A stretch of DNA of 64,000 nucleotides from NCBI GenBank assembly GCA_963771655.1, contig CAVYUG010000014.1:4331-68330 (forward strand), read 5' to 3'. Below, one piece after another: positions 33,925 to 42,756 of the stretch. Each line of letters opens with the position of its first letter. Positions within the stretch are counted from its first letter, which is position 1. Source of the stretch: JAWVFM01 sp963771655 (lineage in GTDB: Bacteria > Actinomycetota > Thermoleophilia > Solirubrobacterales > 70-9). The notes beneath the pieces were generated by a model, which saw nothing but the letters and a program-made list of their open reading frames with translations, was not told the DNA's origin and did no database searches. The position numbers and the translations under genes were made by a program.

Positions 33925-34228
33925 CGAGAACGCGCTCCAACGCCGAGGTCGCGAGGTCGGGGCGTGAGTGCTGCGCGGTCACCTCGACCGCGGTGCCGAA
34001 GCCGCCGCCCTCGGCCAGCTCGATGGCGATCCGCGCGCGAGCCTCGCTGGCGCCGTTCGCCCGCCAGGCGATCACGCGCTCGGGATCGCGGTCGGTGACC
34101 TCGACCTCGACCCGGGTGCCGCCTCCCACGAGCCCCGCCATCCACTCCTCCATGCGCGCGATGTCGTCGGCAAGCTCCCAGAGCTCCGGGGGCGACTTGA
34201 CGAGCGTGCGCTTCGCCTTGGTCTCCAT
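33884..34228 (-). CDS. SRPBCC / START-like small protein
   Basis: 114 residues. KRTLVKSPPELWELADDIARMEEWMAGL resembles the first strand and helices of polyketide-cyclase/SRPBCC proteins, followed by a VEVEVTDRDPERVIAWRAN strand pair and a closing C-terminal helix (ATSALERVLDELGG). Binds an unknown hydrophobic ligand. It overlaps the HD gene on the same strand. Confidence 0.65.
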   Translation of the reverse strand: METKAKRTLVKSPPELWELADDIARMEEWMAGLVGGGTRVEVEVTDRDPERVIAWRANGASEARARIAIELAEGGGFGTAVEVTAQHSRPDLATSALERVLDELGGAERRPFSG

Positions 34229-34302
34229 CGGGCGTGGCTTCTGCCACCGCGCGCGGACTCCTGCCGCCGATCACCCCTTTGCAGCCCGGATCTCGGCCCG
34301 TC

Positions 34303-35943
34303 TCAGAAGAACGCGCCGCCCTGGTACTCGCCGAATACCTCGCGCATCGCCCCGCAAACCTCGCCGATCGACGCGTGGGCGGCGAGCGCGGCCCTGATCG
34401 GGTGCAGCAGGTTGCCGTCGCCTCCGGCGACGTCGCGAAGCTCCGTCAGCCGGCGCTCGACCGCCTCCGAATCGCGGTCGGCCTTGAAGGAGGCGAGCCG
34501 CTCGAGCTGGCGGCGTTCGGATTCGGGATCGACCTTGAGGATGTCGACGTCGTCGACCGTGTCGGTCACGTACTTGTTGACGCCGACCACAACGTCCTGG
34601 CCGGTGCGGTAGCGCTCGTGGTAGGAGGCGGCGGATTCCTCGATCTCGCGCTGGATGAACTCGAGCGCGTTGACCGAGCCGCCGAGCTCCTCCACCTTCG
34701 CCATCAGCTCGCGCGCCCGAAGCTCGATCTCGTCGGTGAGCGACTCGATGAAGTAAGAGCCGGCGAGCGGGTCGACCGTGTCGGCCACGCCGGACTCGTG
34801 CGCCAGGACCTGCTGGGTGCGTAGCGCGATCCGAGCCGAGCGCTCGGTGGGAAGCGCGAGCGCCTCGTCGAAGCCGTTGGTGTGCAGCGACTGCGTCCCG
34901 CCGCAGACCGCCGCGAAGCCCTGCAGGGCCACTCGGATGATGTTCACCTCGGGCTGCTGGGCCTGGAGGGTCACGCCGCCGGTCTGGGTGTGGAAGCGGA
35001 TCGTCTGCGACCGGGCCTCGGTCGAGCCGAAGCGGTCACGCACGATCTCGGCCCACATTCGCCGGACCGCGCGGAACTTGGCGACCTCCTGGAAGACGTT
35101 GTTGTGGCAGTTGAAGAAGAACGCGAGCCGGGGGGCGAACTCGTCGATGTGGAGGCCTCGCTCGAGCGCCGCCTCCACGTAGGCGATTGCGTTCGAGAGC
35201 GTGAACGCGACCTCCTGCACGGCCGAGCACCCCTTCTCGCGGATGTGGTAGCCGGAGATCGAGATCGTGTTCCACTTCGGCACCCGCTCGTGGCAGTACT
35301 CGAAGATGTCGGTGGTCAGGCGCATCGTCGCCTCGGGCGGGTAGATGTAGTTGCCGCGCGCGACGTATTCCTTCAGCACGTCGTTCTGGACGGTCCCGCG
35401 AAGCTTCTCCGAGTCGACCCCGTGCTCCTCGCCGACGAGCTCGTAGAGGAGCAGCAGGATCGCGGCCGGAGCGTTGATCGTCATCGAGGTCGAGACCTCG
35501 TCGAGGGGGATCGCCTCGAAGCAGATCCGCATGTCCTCGATGGTGTCGATTGGGACGCCGGTGCGGCCCACCTCGCCGCGGCAGAGCGGATCGTCGGAGT
35601 CACGGCCGAGCTGGGTCGGCAGGTCGAAGGCCATCGAGAGACCCGTCGACCCGTGCTCGATCAGGTAGCGGTATCGGTTGTTGGTGTCCTCCGGGCTCGC
35701 GAAGCCGGCGTACTGGCGCATCGTCCAGAGGCGGTCGCGGTACATGCCCGGGTGGATTCCGCGGGTGAACGGATACTCACCGGGGTCGCCGAGCCGCTCC
35801 TCGAGGCCCGGCGCGACGTCGTTCTCCTCGTAGAGGCGCTCGATCTCGATCCCCGAGTCGGTGAAGCGGCGCTCGTCGTCGGGGCCGACGATCGGCGCGA
35901 TGAAGCGGTCTTCTTCGGTCTCGGCGGCGGGACGAGTTGCCAT
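34303..35943 (-). CDS. Methylmalonyl-CoA mutase large subunit (substrate-binding part only)
   Basis: 546 residues from ATG 35943. TIM-barrel motifs: RGIHPGMYRDRLWTMRQYAG, GLSMAFDLPTQLGRDSD, SISGYHIREKGCSAVQEVAF and RTQQVLAHESGVADTVDPLAGS. The C-terminal B12-binding domain of long MCMs is absent, so it belongs to the split type that needs a separate small subunit (not in this window). It interconverts methylmalonyl-CoA and succinyl-CoA. A TATCCT 8 nt before the ATG suggests a leaderless start, which favours ATG 35943 over TTG 35952. Confidence 0.94.
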   Translation of the reverse strand: MATRPAAETEEDRFIAPIVGPDDERRFTDSGIEIERLYEENDVAPGLEERLGDPGEYPFTRGIHPGMYRDRLWTMRQYAGFASPEDTNNRYRYLIEHGSTGLSMAFDLPTQLGRDSDDPLCRGEVGRTGVPIDTIEDMRICFEAIPLDEVSTSMTINAPAAILLLLYELVGEEHGVDSEKLRGTVQNDVLKEYVARGNYIYPPEATMRLTTDIFEYCHERVPKWNTISISGYHIREKGCSAVQEVAFTLSNAIAYVEAALERGLHIDEFAPRLAFFFNCHNNVFQEVAKFRAVRRMWAEIVRDRFGSTEARSQTIRFHTQTGGVTLQAQQPEVNIIRVALQGFAAVCGGTQSLHTNGFDEALALPTERSARIALRTQQVLAHESGVADTVDPLAGSYFIESLTDEIELRARELMAKVEELGGSVNALEFIQREIEESAASYHERYRTGQDVVVGVNKYVTDTVDDVDILKVDPESERRQLERLASFKADRDSEAVERRLTELRDVAGGDGNLLHPIRAALAAHASIGEVCGAMREVFGEYQGGAFF

Positions 35944-35981
35944 CGCCGCCAAGGATAAGTGGAAGAATCGCCGCGGAGGCC

Positions 35982-36428
35982 ATGACAGGGCGGGAACCGA
36001 CGCAGCAGATGGTCGACGCGCTCCTGGAGGCGCTGCCCATTGGCGCCTACGAGGAGGACGAGATGGAGGGAATGGTCACCGCCTGTACGGAGGCGCTGAG
36101 AGCCATCGCCTCGCCTGACCTCGCGGTGGCGTTCGTGGCGAACCACGGCTTCCGGGGCGACTTCACGGGGCTGGACGGGTTCCGAGCTTCCTGGCTCGAC
36201 TGGCTCGAGGGGTTCTCGACCTACGAGACCACCGTCGAAGCGACTCGACTCGGTCCGGGCGTCGCGGTGGTCCTCACGCGTCAGACGGTCACCCCCCGCG
36301 GCGGCGAGACCACGATCGAGGCGCCGGCTGCCGCGGCCGCATGGTGGGACGGCGACCGGGTCGTCCGCCTCGAATTTCACCTGGACCGGGCGCTCGCCCT
36401 TCGGACGGCGGGCCTTCCGCTTGAGTAG
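35982..36428 (+). CDS. SnoaL/NTF2-fold protein
   Basis: 148 residues from ATG 35982 with GGAGG at 35975-35979. Pattern: helical N-terminus, FRGDFTGLDGFRASWLDWLEGF, then strands TTVEATRLGPGVAVVLTRQTV and AAWWDGDRVVRLEFHLDR, the usual NTF2 order. Likely a small ligand-binding or isomerase protein. Divergent from the mutase gene; 38 bp between start codons. Confidence 0.75.
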   Translation: MTGREPTQQMVDALLEALPIGAYEEDEMEGMVTACTEALRAIASPDLAVAFVANHGFRGDFTGLDGFRASWLDWLEGFSTYETTVEATRLGPGVAVVLTRQTVTPRGGETTIEAPAAAAAWWDGDRVVRLEFHLDRALALRTAGLPLE

Positions 36429-36475
36429 CCGACGCGCGCGATAGCTTCCCGCCCGTCGGCGCACAGGAGGGTTGG

Positions 36476-37948
36476 ATGGAAGCTGCTACAGGGTCAGGGG
36501 TATCCGCGGCCGGAGGGGGCGGTTACCAGCGCTATCGCGTGATGTGGCCGCTCGTGCCGGCCATGGCGATGGTGATGATCGACTTCACGATCGTCAGCAT
36601 CTCCGCGACGACGATCCAGCAGGATCTCCACCTCTCGGAGACCGGGGTCCAGTGGCTCGTCACCGCCTACGCGCTCGCGACGGCGGCGTTCATCGCCCTC
36701 GGAGGCCGCCTGGGCGACATCATCGGACACAAGCGGATCGTCGCGATCGGGATCATCACGTTCGCGGGCTTCTCGCTCCTGTGCGGGCTGACGCCGGACA
36801 CCTCGGTGGCCGAGCCGTGGCTGATCGTCTGCCGCGTCTTCCAGGGGATCGGGGGAGCCCTTCTCATCCCCTCGACCACCGTGCTCGTGCTGAACGCGTT
36901 TCCTCCCGCCGAGCGCGGCAAGGGGCTCGCGATCTTCTTCATAGTCGCGGGGCTCTTCACGGCCCTCGGCCCGATCGCCGGCTCCTACCTGACCCAGTAC
37001 TGGACCTGGCGGGCGATCTTCTGGATCAACGTCCCGGTGGCGTTGCTCTCGCTCACCGAGTTCGCCTTCGTGAAGATCCCGGACGTGGCCCATCCGGCGA
37101 AGATCGACTGGGGCGGGGCGTTCCTGAGCGTCGCGGGCATGGGGCTCACGGTCCTCGGGATCCAGCAGTCGACCGTGTGGGGGTGGGGGAGCGTCGGAAC
37201 CCTTGGCTCGATCATCGCGGGCCTGGTGCTGCTGGTGGTGTTCGTCGGCTACGAGATGCGGCAGGACGAGCCGCTCATCGACGTGAGGGCGATGGTCGCA
37301 AGCCGTCCCTACCTCGTCGACTGCATCCTCACGCTGCTCCTGTTCTTCACCTGGCTCGCCGTCTTCTTCTTCGGCAGCCAGTACTTCCAGGTCTCGATCG
37401 GCCAGAACCCCACCCACGCCGGCTTCTCGATCCTGACGATGTTCTACTCGTTCTTCGTCGCCTCCCGGATCGGGGGCGGGATGCTCGACAGGCTCGGCCC
37501 GAAGCACCCCGTTTGTCTCGGCTTCGCGGCCCTCGCGATCGGTCTCTACCTATGGGGCAACGAGCTCACGACCCTCACCGACAACTCCACCGTGCTGGGA
37601 ATGCTCGTAACGGGTGCCGGCTTCGGCTTCGCGATGTCGGCCCTCAATGCCGACGCTCTTGATCGCTCCCCCGCCGAAAGCCGCGGCGTCGCGTCCGGTG
37701 TCATCCAGGCGTTCCGAAACTTCGGGTCCGCGCTCGGGATGGCGATCCTCGGCACGATCGTGCTCTCCAGCGCGCCGAGCCTCACGGGCTCGGGCGCGGG
37801 GCCGGGTCAAGCGGAGGCGCACGCCGTCGCCTCGGGCTTCGCCGACGCCCTTCAGACCGCCTTCTACGTGGGCGCGGCGCTGATGGCCGCTTCGTTCATC
37901 CTCGCCCGGCTGTTCATGCCGGAGGGGAAGCAGGAGGGGATGGAATAA
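36476..37948 (+). CDS. MFS transporter, DHA2 (EmrB/QacA, 14-TM) family
   Basis: 490 residues with about 14 hydrophobic segments. Family marks: FTIVSISATTIQQDLHLSETGVQWLVTAYAL split over helices 1-2 (motif D1/A region), GGRLGDIIGHKRI (motif A) and GLFTALGPIAGSYL (motif C of antiporters). A proton-driven exporter of drugs or lipids; substrate unknown. It starts 47 bp after the NTF2-like gene and overlaps the convergent glycosyltransferase by 35 bp. Confidence 0.92.
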   Translation: MEAATGSGVSAAGGGGYQRYRVMWPLVPAMAMVMIDFTIVSISATTIQQDLHLSETGVQWLVTAYALATAAFIALGGRLGDIIGHKRIVAIGIITFAGFSLLCGLTPDTSVAEPWLIVCRVFQGIGGALLIPSTTVLVLNAFPPAERGKGLAIFFIVAGLFTALGPIAGSYLTQYWTWRAIFWINVPVALLSLTEFAFVKIPDVAHPAKIDWGGAFLSVAGMGLTVLGIQQSTVWGWGSVGTLGSIIAGLVLLVVFVGYEMRQDEPLIDVRAMVASRPYLVDCILTLLLFFTWLAVFFFGSQYFQVSIGQNPTHAGFSILTMFYSFFVASRIGGGMLDRLGPKHPVCLGFAALAIGLYLWGNELTTLTDNSTVLGMLVTGAGFGFAMSALNADALDRSPAESRGVASGVIQAFRNFGSALGMAILGTIVLSSAPSLTGSGAGPGQAEAHAVASGFADALQTAFYVGAALMAASFILARLFMPEGKQEGME

Positions 37949-39167
37949 CGGCCTCGATCGCGGCGGCGAGCCTCGCGGCGGGAGCCGGGTAGGCGTAGCG
38001 GGCGACCGCATCCGCGGAGGGAGCGCGAGCCCCCTCGCGGACCAGAAGGCGGAGCGTCGTCTCGATGGCCGAGGCGTCGCCGGCGGGCGCGACCAGGGCC
38101 CCGACCTCACCGGCCACCCGACCGGCCTCGGTCCCCTCCGCAAGCGCCACGATCGGCCGCTCCGCGGCCAGGTACTCGAAGAGCTTGTAGTTGAGGAGCT
38201 GGGAGCGCTCCGGGTGGGCGATGAGCAGGAGCGCGTCGGCCTCGCGCTGGAGCGCGATCGCGCGATCGCGCGGGAGGCTGCCGGCAAGCGTGATGCGCGC
38301 GGGGGAGACGTCGCTTCGAAGCAGGTCGCGCTCCTCGTCTGTGAGCGGGCCCGCGACCACGAGCTCGAGCCGCGCCGCCGTCTGGGGGTCCTGGCGCGCG
38401 AGCGCTCCGATGCCCGCGACGAGCGCGTGGGGGTCACGGCCCCGCCCGAAGCGCCCCGTGTAGACGAGGGACATCCGCTCATCGAGCGCGATGCCGGATC
38501 CCGGTGCCGCCACGGCCGCCTGCTCGGGGTCCCAGCCGTTCGGGATCACGAGCGGCTCGGCGACGTCTCGCCGCCTCAGGTCGGCGGCCGCCGCCTCGGA
38601 TACGCAGACCACCGCGTCGGCGCTCGACAGGCAGCTCCGCTCCAGGCGTTCGTCGAGTCGTCGCTGCGCGCGCGTCGGGAACGGCGGCCGCAGCGACTCG
38701 AACGTCCACGCGTCGCGAAGTTCCGCCACCCATGCGAGGCCCCGCCGCCTTTGCAGCGCACGCCCGACCAGGTGCGCCGACTCCGGGGGTGATGTCGTGA
38801 TGACGGCGTCGAAGCGCTCGGAGGAGGCCAGCTCGAGCGCTCGCCGCCGGGCGAACGGTGTCCATGCCACAACGAGCGGCTCAGGAACGAGGACCCTCGC
38901 GAGCGGGTGCGGGCGCCCCGAGTAGGTGTCCGCGTCGTAAAGCGAGCCGATCTCGCGCTCGCCGCGAAGCCGCGCTCGCGTGAGCTGGAGGTCGGAGGTG
39001 CGGACAACGCGCCTCTCCGCATCTTCGGGAAGCTCGCCGTACGCCCGTGTCGTCAGCACGGTCACGCGATGCCCCAGGGCCTCGAGGTTTCGCGCCATCG
39101 CCGCCGGGCGGGCCGCGCCGGTATCGCGGCACGGCGGATAGAAGTACGCGACGAGGAGCAGGTTCAC
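37914..39167 (-). CDS. Glycosyltransferase family 4-like protein
   Basis: 417 residues from GTG 39167, overlapping the upstream glycosyltransferase stop by 4 bp (GTGA). GT-B fold: N-terminal YFYPPCRDTGAARPAAMARNLEALGH, acceptor part, then VIPNGWDPE, SLVYTGRFGRGRDP and LLNYKLFEYLAAERPIVAL, the nucleotide-sugar-binding E-x7-E-like region. It adds a sugar to a surface glycan or glycolipid, together with the neighbouring GT and UDP-xylose-synthase-like enzyme. Confidence 0.87.
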   Translation of the reverse strand: MNLLLVAYFYPPCRDTGAARPAAMARNLEALGHRVTVLTTRAYGELPEDAERRVVRTSDLQLTRARLRGEREIGSLYDADTYSGRPHPLARVLVPEPLVVAWTPFARRRALELASSERFDAVITTSPPESAHLVGRALQRRRGLAWVAELRDAWTFESLRPPFPTRAQRRLDERLERSCLSSADAVVCVSEAAAADLRRRDVAEPLVIPNGWDPEQAAVAAPGSGIALDERMSLVYTGRFGRGRDPHALVAGIGALARQDPQTAARLELVVAGPLTDEERDLLRSDVSPARITLAGSLPRDRAIALQREADALLLIAHPERSQLLNYKLFEYLAAERPIVALAEGTEAGRVAGEVGALVAPAGDASAIETTLRLLVREGARAPSADAVARYAYPAPAARLAAAIEAVIPSPPASPPA

Positions 39168-40334
39168 GGTGCCTTCCGGCGACGCTCCGCGATCGCTTCC
39201 GCGTAGGCGGTGTCCATACGGTCGAGGAGCGCCGGCCAGGCCCACTCGCGCTCCGCCTTGACCCGCCCGGCCGCTCCCATTCGCCGCCTCGCCTCGGTGT
39301 CGCCGGCGAGCCGCTCCATCGCGGCGGCGACCGCTGCCGGGTCGCCCGGCGGGACCACGATCCCGGTCTCGCCGTCGTCGACCACGGCGCGAACGCCCGG
39401 ATAGTCGGTTGCGATCGCCGCCAGCCCGCAGGCCATGGCCTCGATGAGAACGATCCCGAACGACTCGGGCGGCTCGGTGGTGAGGACGAACGCGTCCGCC
39501 CCGCGAAGCACAGCCGGGAGCTCGCGGTGGGGAACCGCGCCGAGGAAGTGGGCCCGGTCGTCGACCCCGGCTGTGGCCGCGCGGTCGCGAAACCCTTCGA
39601 GCAACTCGCCGCCGCCCGCGACCACGAGGTGGGGCGGCGGGTCGCCGCCGGTGCGGGCAAGCGCGTCGATAGCGACGTCGAGCCGCTTGAAGTGGTGGGC
39701 GCGGTCGAGGGTGGCGGCGAACGCGAACGTCGGCGCGCCGTCCGGGATTCCGAGCCGCCCGCGAAGGCCCGCCGTCGGCCGCGCCCGGGGAGAACTCGTC
39801 GACGTCGACCCCGTTCGGCATCTCCACGAGCTTCTCGGGCGTCCGCCGCGCGACTCGGCGCAGGTACGGAACCGAGTCGGCGTGCTCCGCCGACAGAACG
39901 CAGACGCGATCGGCGGAGCGGACGAGCGCGGGCGCCACCGTCCGCTCGTAGGCGGCGAAGAGCGGCCCGCGGGCCCCCCTTCCGACGAGGCGGTTCTTGT
40001 AGTGCACCAGGAGGGCCTGGCGGCGCCGGCGGCGGCTCGCACGGCCGAGCAGGGTCAGCTCGGCGCCGAAGATGAAGGGGTAATGGATGTGGACGACGTC
40101 GAACGCGGCGATCCGGGCGATGCTCGGGATCAGCGGCGCGTTCCCGATGGCGATCACCGGCTCGATGCGGTGCACCATCGCGCGTCCGGGGTCCGGCGCA
40201 TCGCCTTCAGCGGGCGCGGTGAAGACCTCGACGTGATGCCCGCGCTCCGCCTGACCGCGCGCGAAGCGAAATGCCGTGTTGCCCGCGCCCCCGGGGTACG
40301 GCGGAAAGGTCGCCGTCAGGTGAGCGATCCGCAC
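39164..40334 (-). CDS. Glycosyltransferase family 4, split by a one-base frameshift
   Basis: ATG 40334 opens MRIAHLTATFPPYPGGAGN and runs correctly to MPNGVDVDEFSPG (about 39790). From there the coding frame shifts by one to RPTAGLRGRLGIPDG and continues through HHFKRLDVAIDAL, PESFGIVLIEAMACGLAAIA to the stop at 39164. One extra base in the CCCGGGG run at 39784-39790 explains it. Apart from that the protein (about 389 residues) is complete with all GT4 motifs, so sequencing error is plausible. It sits 13 bp after the epimerase gene. Confidence 0.8.
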
Positions 40335-40347
40335 GGACCGCGGCGCG

Positions 40348-41295
40348 CTACCGCGAGGCGCCGACGAGCTGGGCGACCCCGGCGCGCTCGATCGTCGCCC
40401 GCAAGCCCTCGCGCAGGTCGACCTCAGGCTCCCAGCCGAGCCACTCCTTCGCGCGCGTGATGTCGGGCTGGCGGACCTGCGGGTCGTCGGTCGGCAGCGC
40501 CTCGAACACGATCTCAGAGCGCGATTCCGTCACCTCGATCACGGACTCGGCGAGCTCCAGCAGAGTGAACTCGTTGGGGTTGCCGAGGTTCACCGGCAGG
40601 TGAACGTCGGACTCCGCGAGCGCGACGAGCCCGCGGATCAGGTCGTCGACGAAGCAGAAGCTGCGCGTCTGGCTGCCGTCGCCGAAGACCGTGACCGGCT
40701 TGTCCTGGAGCGCCTGGCGGAGGAAGGTGGGAATCGCGCGACCGTCATGCGGCCTCATCTTCGGGCCGAAGGTGTTGAAGATGCGAGCGATGCTGGTGTC
40801 GACCCCCTGCTGGCGGAGGTAGGCCATCGTCAGCGCCTCGGCGTACCGCTTGGCCTCGTCATAGACGCCGCGCGGGCCGATCGGGTTGACGTGGCCCCAG
40901 TAGTCCTCTGGCTGCGGGTGCACCTGGGGATCGCCGTAGACCTCAGAGGTCGACGCGAGGAGGAACCGGGCTCGCTTCAGCTTGGCGAGGCCAAGCATGT
41001 GATGCGTGCCGTAGGAGCCGACCTTCAGCGTGTGAAGCGGCAGCCGCGCGTAGTCGATCGGGCTCGCGGGCGAGGCGAGGTGGTAGACGAAGTCGACATT
41101 GCCCTCCACGTGGACGGGCTTCGTGAGGTCGTGCTGCAGGAAGCGGAAACTGCCGTTGCGGATGTGCTCGATGTTCTGGAGCGAGCCGGTATCGAGGTTG
41201 TCGACGCAGATCACGTCGTGCCCGGCGTCGAGCAGGCGGTCGCAGAGGTGCGAGCCGAGGAATCCGGCGCCTCCGGTGACTATGCACGTGCTCAT
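40348..41295 (-). CDS. NAD-dependent SDR epimerase/dehydratase, UDP-glucuronate decarboxylase-like
   Basis: 315 residues from ATG 41295. Rossmann GGAGFLGSHLCDRL, catalytic Ser in STSEVYGDP and YDEAKRYAEAL (YxxxK), IARIFNTFGPKMRP and QTRSFCFVDDLIRGL. The HLASPASPIDYARLP and EDYWGHVNPIGPRGVYDEAK stretches are typical of UDP-xylose synthases (UXS). It would turn UDP-glucuronate into UDP-xylose, a donor for the two glycosyltransferases that follow in the same operon. Confidence 0.92.
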   Translation of the reverse strand: MSTCIVTGGAGFLGSHLCDRLLDAGHDVICVDNLDTGSLQNIEHIRNGSFRFLQHDLTKPVHVEGNVDFVYHLASPASPIDYARLPLHTLKVGSYGTHHMLGLAKLKRARFLLASTSEVYGDPQVHPQPEDYWGHVNPIGPRGVYDEAKRYAEALTMAYLRQQGVDTSIARIFNTFGPKMRPHDGRAIPTFLRQALQDKPVTVFGDGSQTRSFCFVDDLIRGLVALAESDVHLPVNLGNPNEFTLLELAESVIEVTESRSEIVFEALPTDDPQVRQPDITRAKEWLGWEPEVDLREGLRATIERAGVAQLVGASR

Positions 41296-41371
41296 CTCGA
41301 TCCCTGGGTGGTTTGAACGGCGGGCAGGCTGCGGCCCGCGAGCATAGCGGCGGAAAAGGCATGGGCGAGCC

Positions 41372-41974
41372 ATGTCCGGCGGCCCGCAACCGCGCGTGTG
41401 GGGCGCGAATCGAACGCGCGGGGTTGTACGGCGCGTGGGGACGACCGCCGAGGTCGAAGACCGAGAGGCCGAGCGCCGCCGGGCGGCGCTCGGCCTCATC
41501 GGTGCGCACGAGCCCGTCTTGCGCAGAACGGCACGACGCTTCTCACTTTGCGCCGACGATGCCGACGACGCCTGCCAGCGCGCCCTCGAGATCGTGCTCA
41601 CAAAGGCACCGCCGCTCGCGCCGCACCGGCTCGTCGGGTGGGCCTGCGTCGTCACGCGCCGCGAGGCGCTCGCCGTCCGGCGGACCCGCGAGCGCCTGCT
41701 CGCCGGCGCTGTGGCCGAAGACGCGGCCGCGGCTCTCGATCGCAATCCGAGTGAACGACCCACCGCAGTCGAGCTCTCCGAGCGCCGTGAGCGCGCAATC
41801 GGCGCGCTGCGACTGCTCGCTTCGCTGCGGCCCGACGAGCGTCGCGCGCTGGTGCTGCAGGCGAGCGGCTACTCCTACGCCGAGATCTGCTCGCTGACGG
41901 GGTGGACCTACACGAAGGTCAACCGCAGCCTGGCGGAGGGTCGGGCGAAGCTGCGCGCCCGGAGAGCTTCCTAG
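41372..41974 (+). CDS. RNA polymerase sigma-70 family factor, ECF-like
   Basis: 200 residues from ATG 41372; a GTG near 41435 would remove an unconserved N-terminus. Region 2-like: LRRTARRFSLCADDADDACQRALEIVL with VGWACVVTRREALAVRR. Region 4: ALRLLASLRPDERRALVLQASGYSYAEI and TGWTYTKVNRSLAEGRAKLRAR as helix-turn-helix. No anti-sigma gene is adjacent; instead a 23-codon ORF with a strong ribosome site follows. Related to the decayed copy at 62350-62820. Confidence 0.85.
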   Translation: MSGGPQPRVWGANRTRGVVRRVGTTAEVEDREAERRRAALGLIGAHEPVLRRTARRFSLCADDADDACQRALEIVLTKAPPLAPHRLVGWACVVTRREALAVRRTRERLLAGAVAEDAAAALDRNPSERPTAVELSERRERAIGALRLLASLRPDERRALVLQASGYSYAEICSLTGWTYTKVNRSLAEGRAKLRARRAS

Positions 41975-42057
41975 GAAGCCCGGCCAGAGTTGCTTCTTGC
42001 GCGGCCGAGGATCAACGACGCTGGGCCCGGGCAGGCACCGAGAGAAGGAGGAGCAGG

Positions 42058-42129
42058 ATGGCTCTCGAAATTCACCGGCTCAAGGACATGTTCGAGCAGT
42101 GGGACCTCGCCGCGGCGAAGGAGCTTTAA
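42058..42129 (+). CDS. 23-residue microprotein downstream of the sigma factor
   Basis: ATG 42058 follows AAGGAGGAG at 42045-42053, one of the best Shine-Dalgarno sites in the window, in a genome with many leaderless starts. The peptide (HRLKDMFEQWDLAAAKEL forms its last 18 residues) would make one amphipathic helix with acidic and basic faces. No signal peptide. It could be a regulatory peptide, a leader, or the remnant of a longer gene. It ends 18 bp from the convergent gene. Confidence 0.5.
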   Translation: MALEIHRLKDMFEQWDLAAAKEL

Positions 42130-42147
42130 GCCCGTTCACGAGGCGCG

Positions 42148-42726
42148 CTACCGCTCCCAGCCTCCATGGAGGAACGTCCATCGGGGGTAGCGGCCCTCGA
42201 GCTGGGCTTTCACCCACCGCCAGTCGTCGTCCCCGGCCGGTTCGAGCGGCGAGATCTGCGGTTCGCTCGCGACCACCCGGTAGCCCCACTTGAAGCCGCA
42301 GAGCGGGCCGACGACGGGCGTCATCAGCGCGTCGGGCGACGCGGTCAGGAACGCGACCGCGTGGAACTCGTATTCCCGCTCGTCGGTCCCCGGCGCGTCG
42401 AAGAACGTGGGCCGGACGCCGAAGGCCATGTACGGCATCGCGGCGTCGGCGGCCACCATCTGCGGGCTGACGTCGACGATGATCTCCGCCTTCGCCGGCG
42501 CGGTGCGGTGCTCCACGATCTGGATCCACGCCATCTCCGCCGCGTAGCCCTCGGCCGGGTAATCGATGGTCGCCCGCGTCACGGGACAACCTCGCGCGCG
42601 CTCGATGTCGAACGACTCGAGCTCGAGGATCGGGTAGCCCCACCGCGACGGGTCCTCGTTGACGAGGTACTCGACCTCGACCGTCCCGCTGAGCCCACGA
42701 AGCTCGAACGGGATCGAGGTCAGCAC
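42148..42726 (-). CDS. Conserved-looking hypothetical protein
   Basis: 192 residues from ATG 42726. I do not recognise a family. It is beta-rich with well-spaced aromatic residues (VGPLCGFKWGYRVV, RYPRWTFLHGGW at the C-terminus), no signal peptide and no membrane helix, and third-position GC is high as in neighbours, so it is a real soluble protein. A ligand-binding or acetoacetate-decarboxylase-like fold is conceivable but not shown. Confidence 0.65.
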   Translation of the reverse strand: MLTSIPFELRGLSGTVEVEYLVNEDPSRWGYPILELESFDIERARGCPVTRATIDYPAEGYAAEMAWIQIVEHRTAPAKAEIIVDVSPQMVAADAAMPYMAFGVRPTFFDAPGTDEREYEFHAVAFLTASPDALMTPVVGPLCGFKWGYRVVASEPQISPLEPAGDDDWRWVKAQLEGRYPRWTFLHGGWER

Positions 42727-42756
42727 CCGCGCGATGCTACCGGCGCGATGCCGCGG

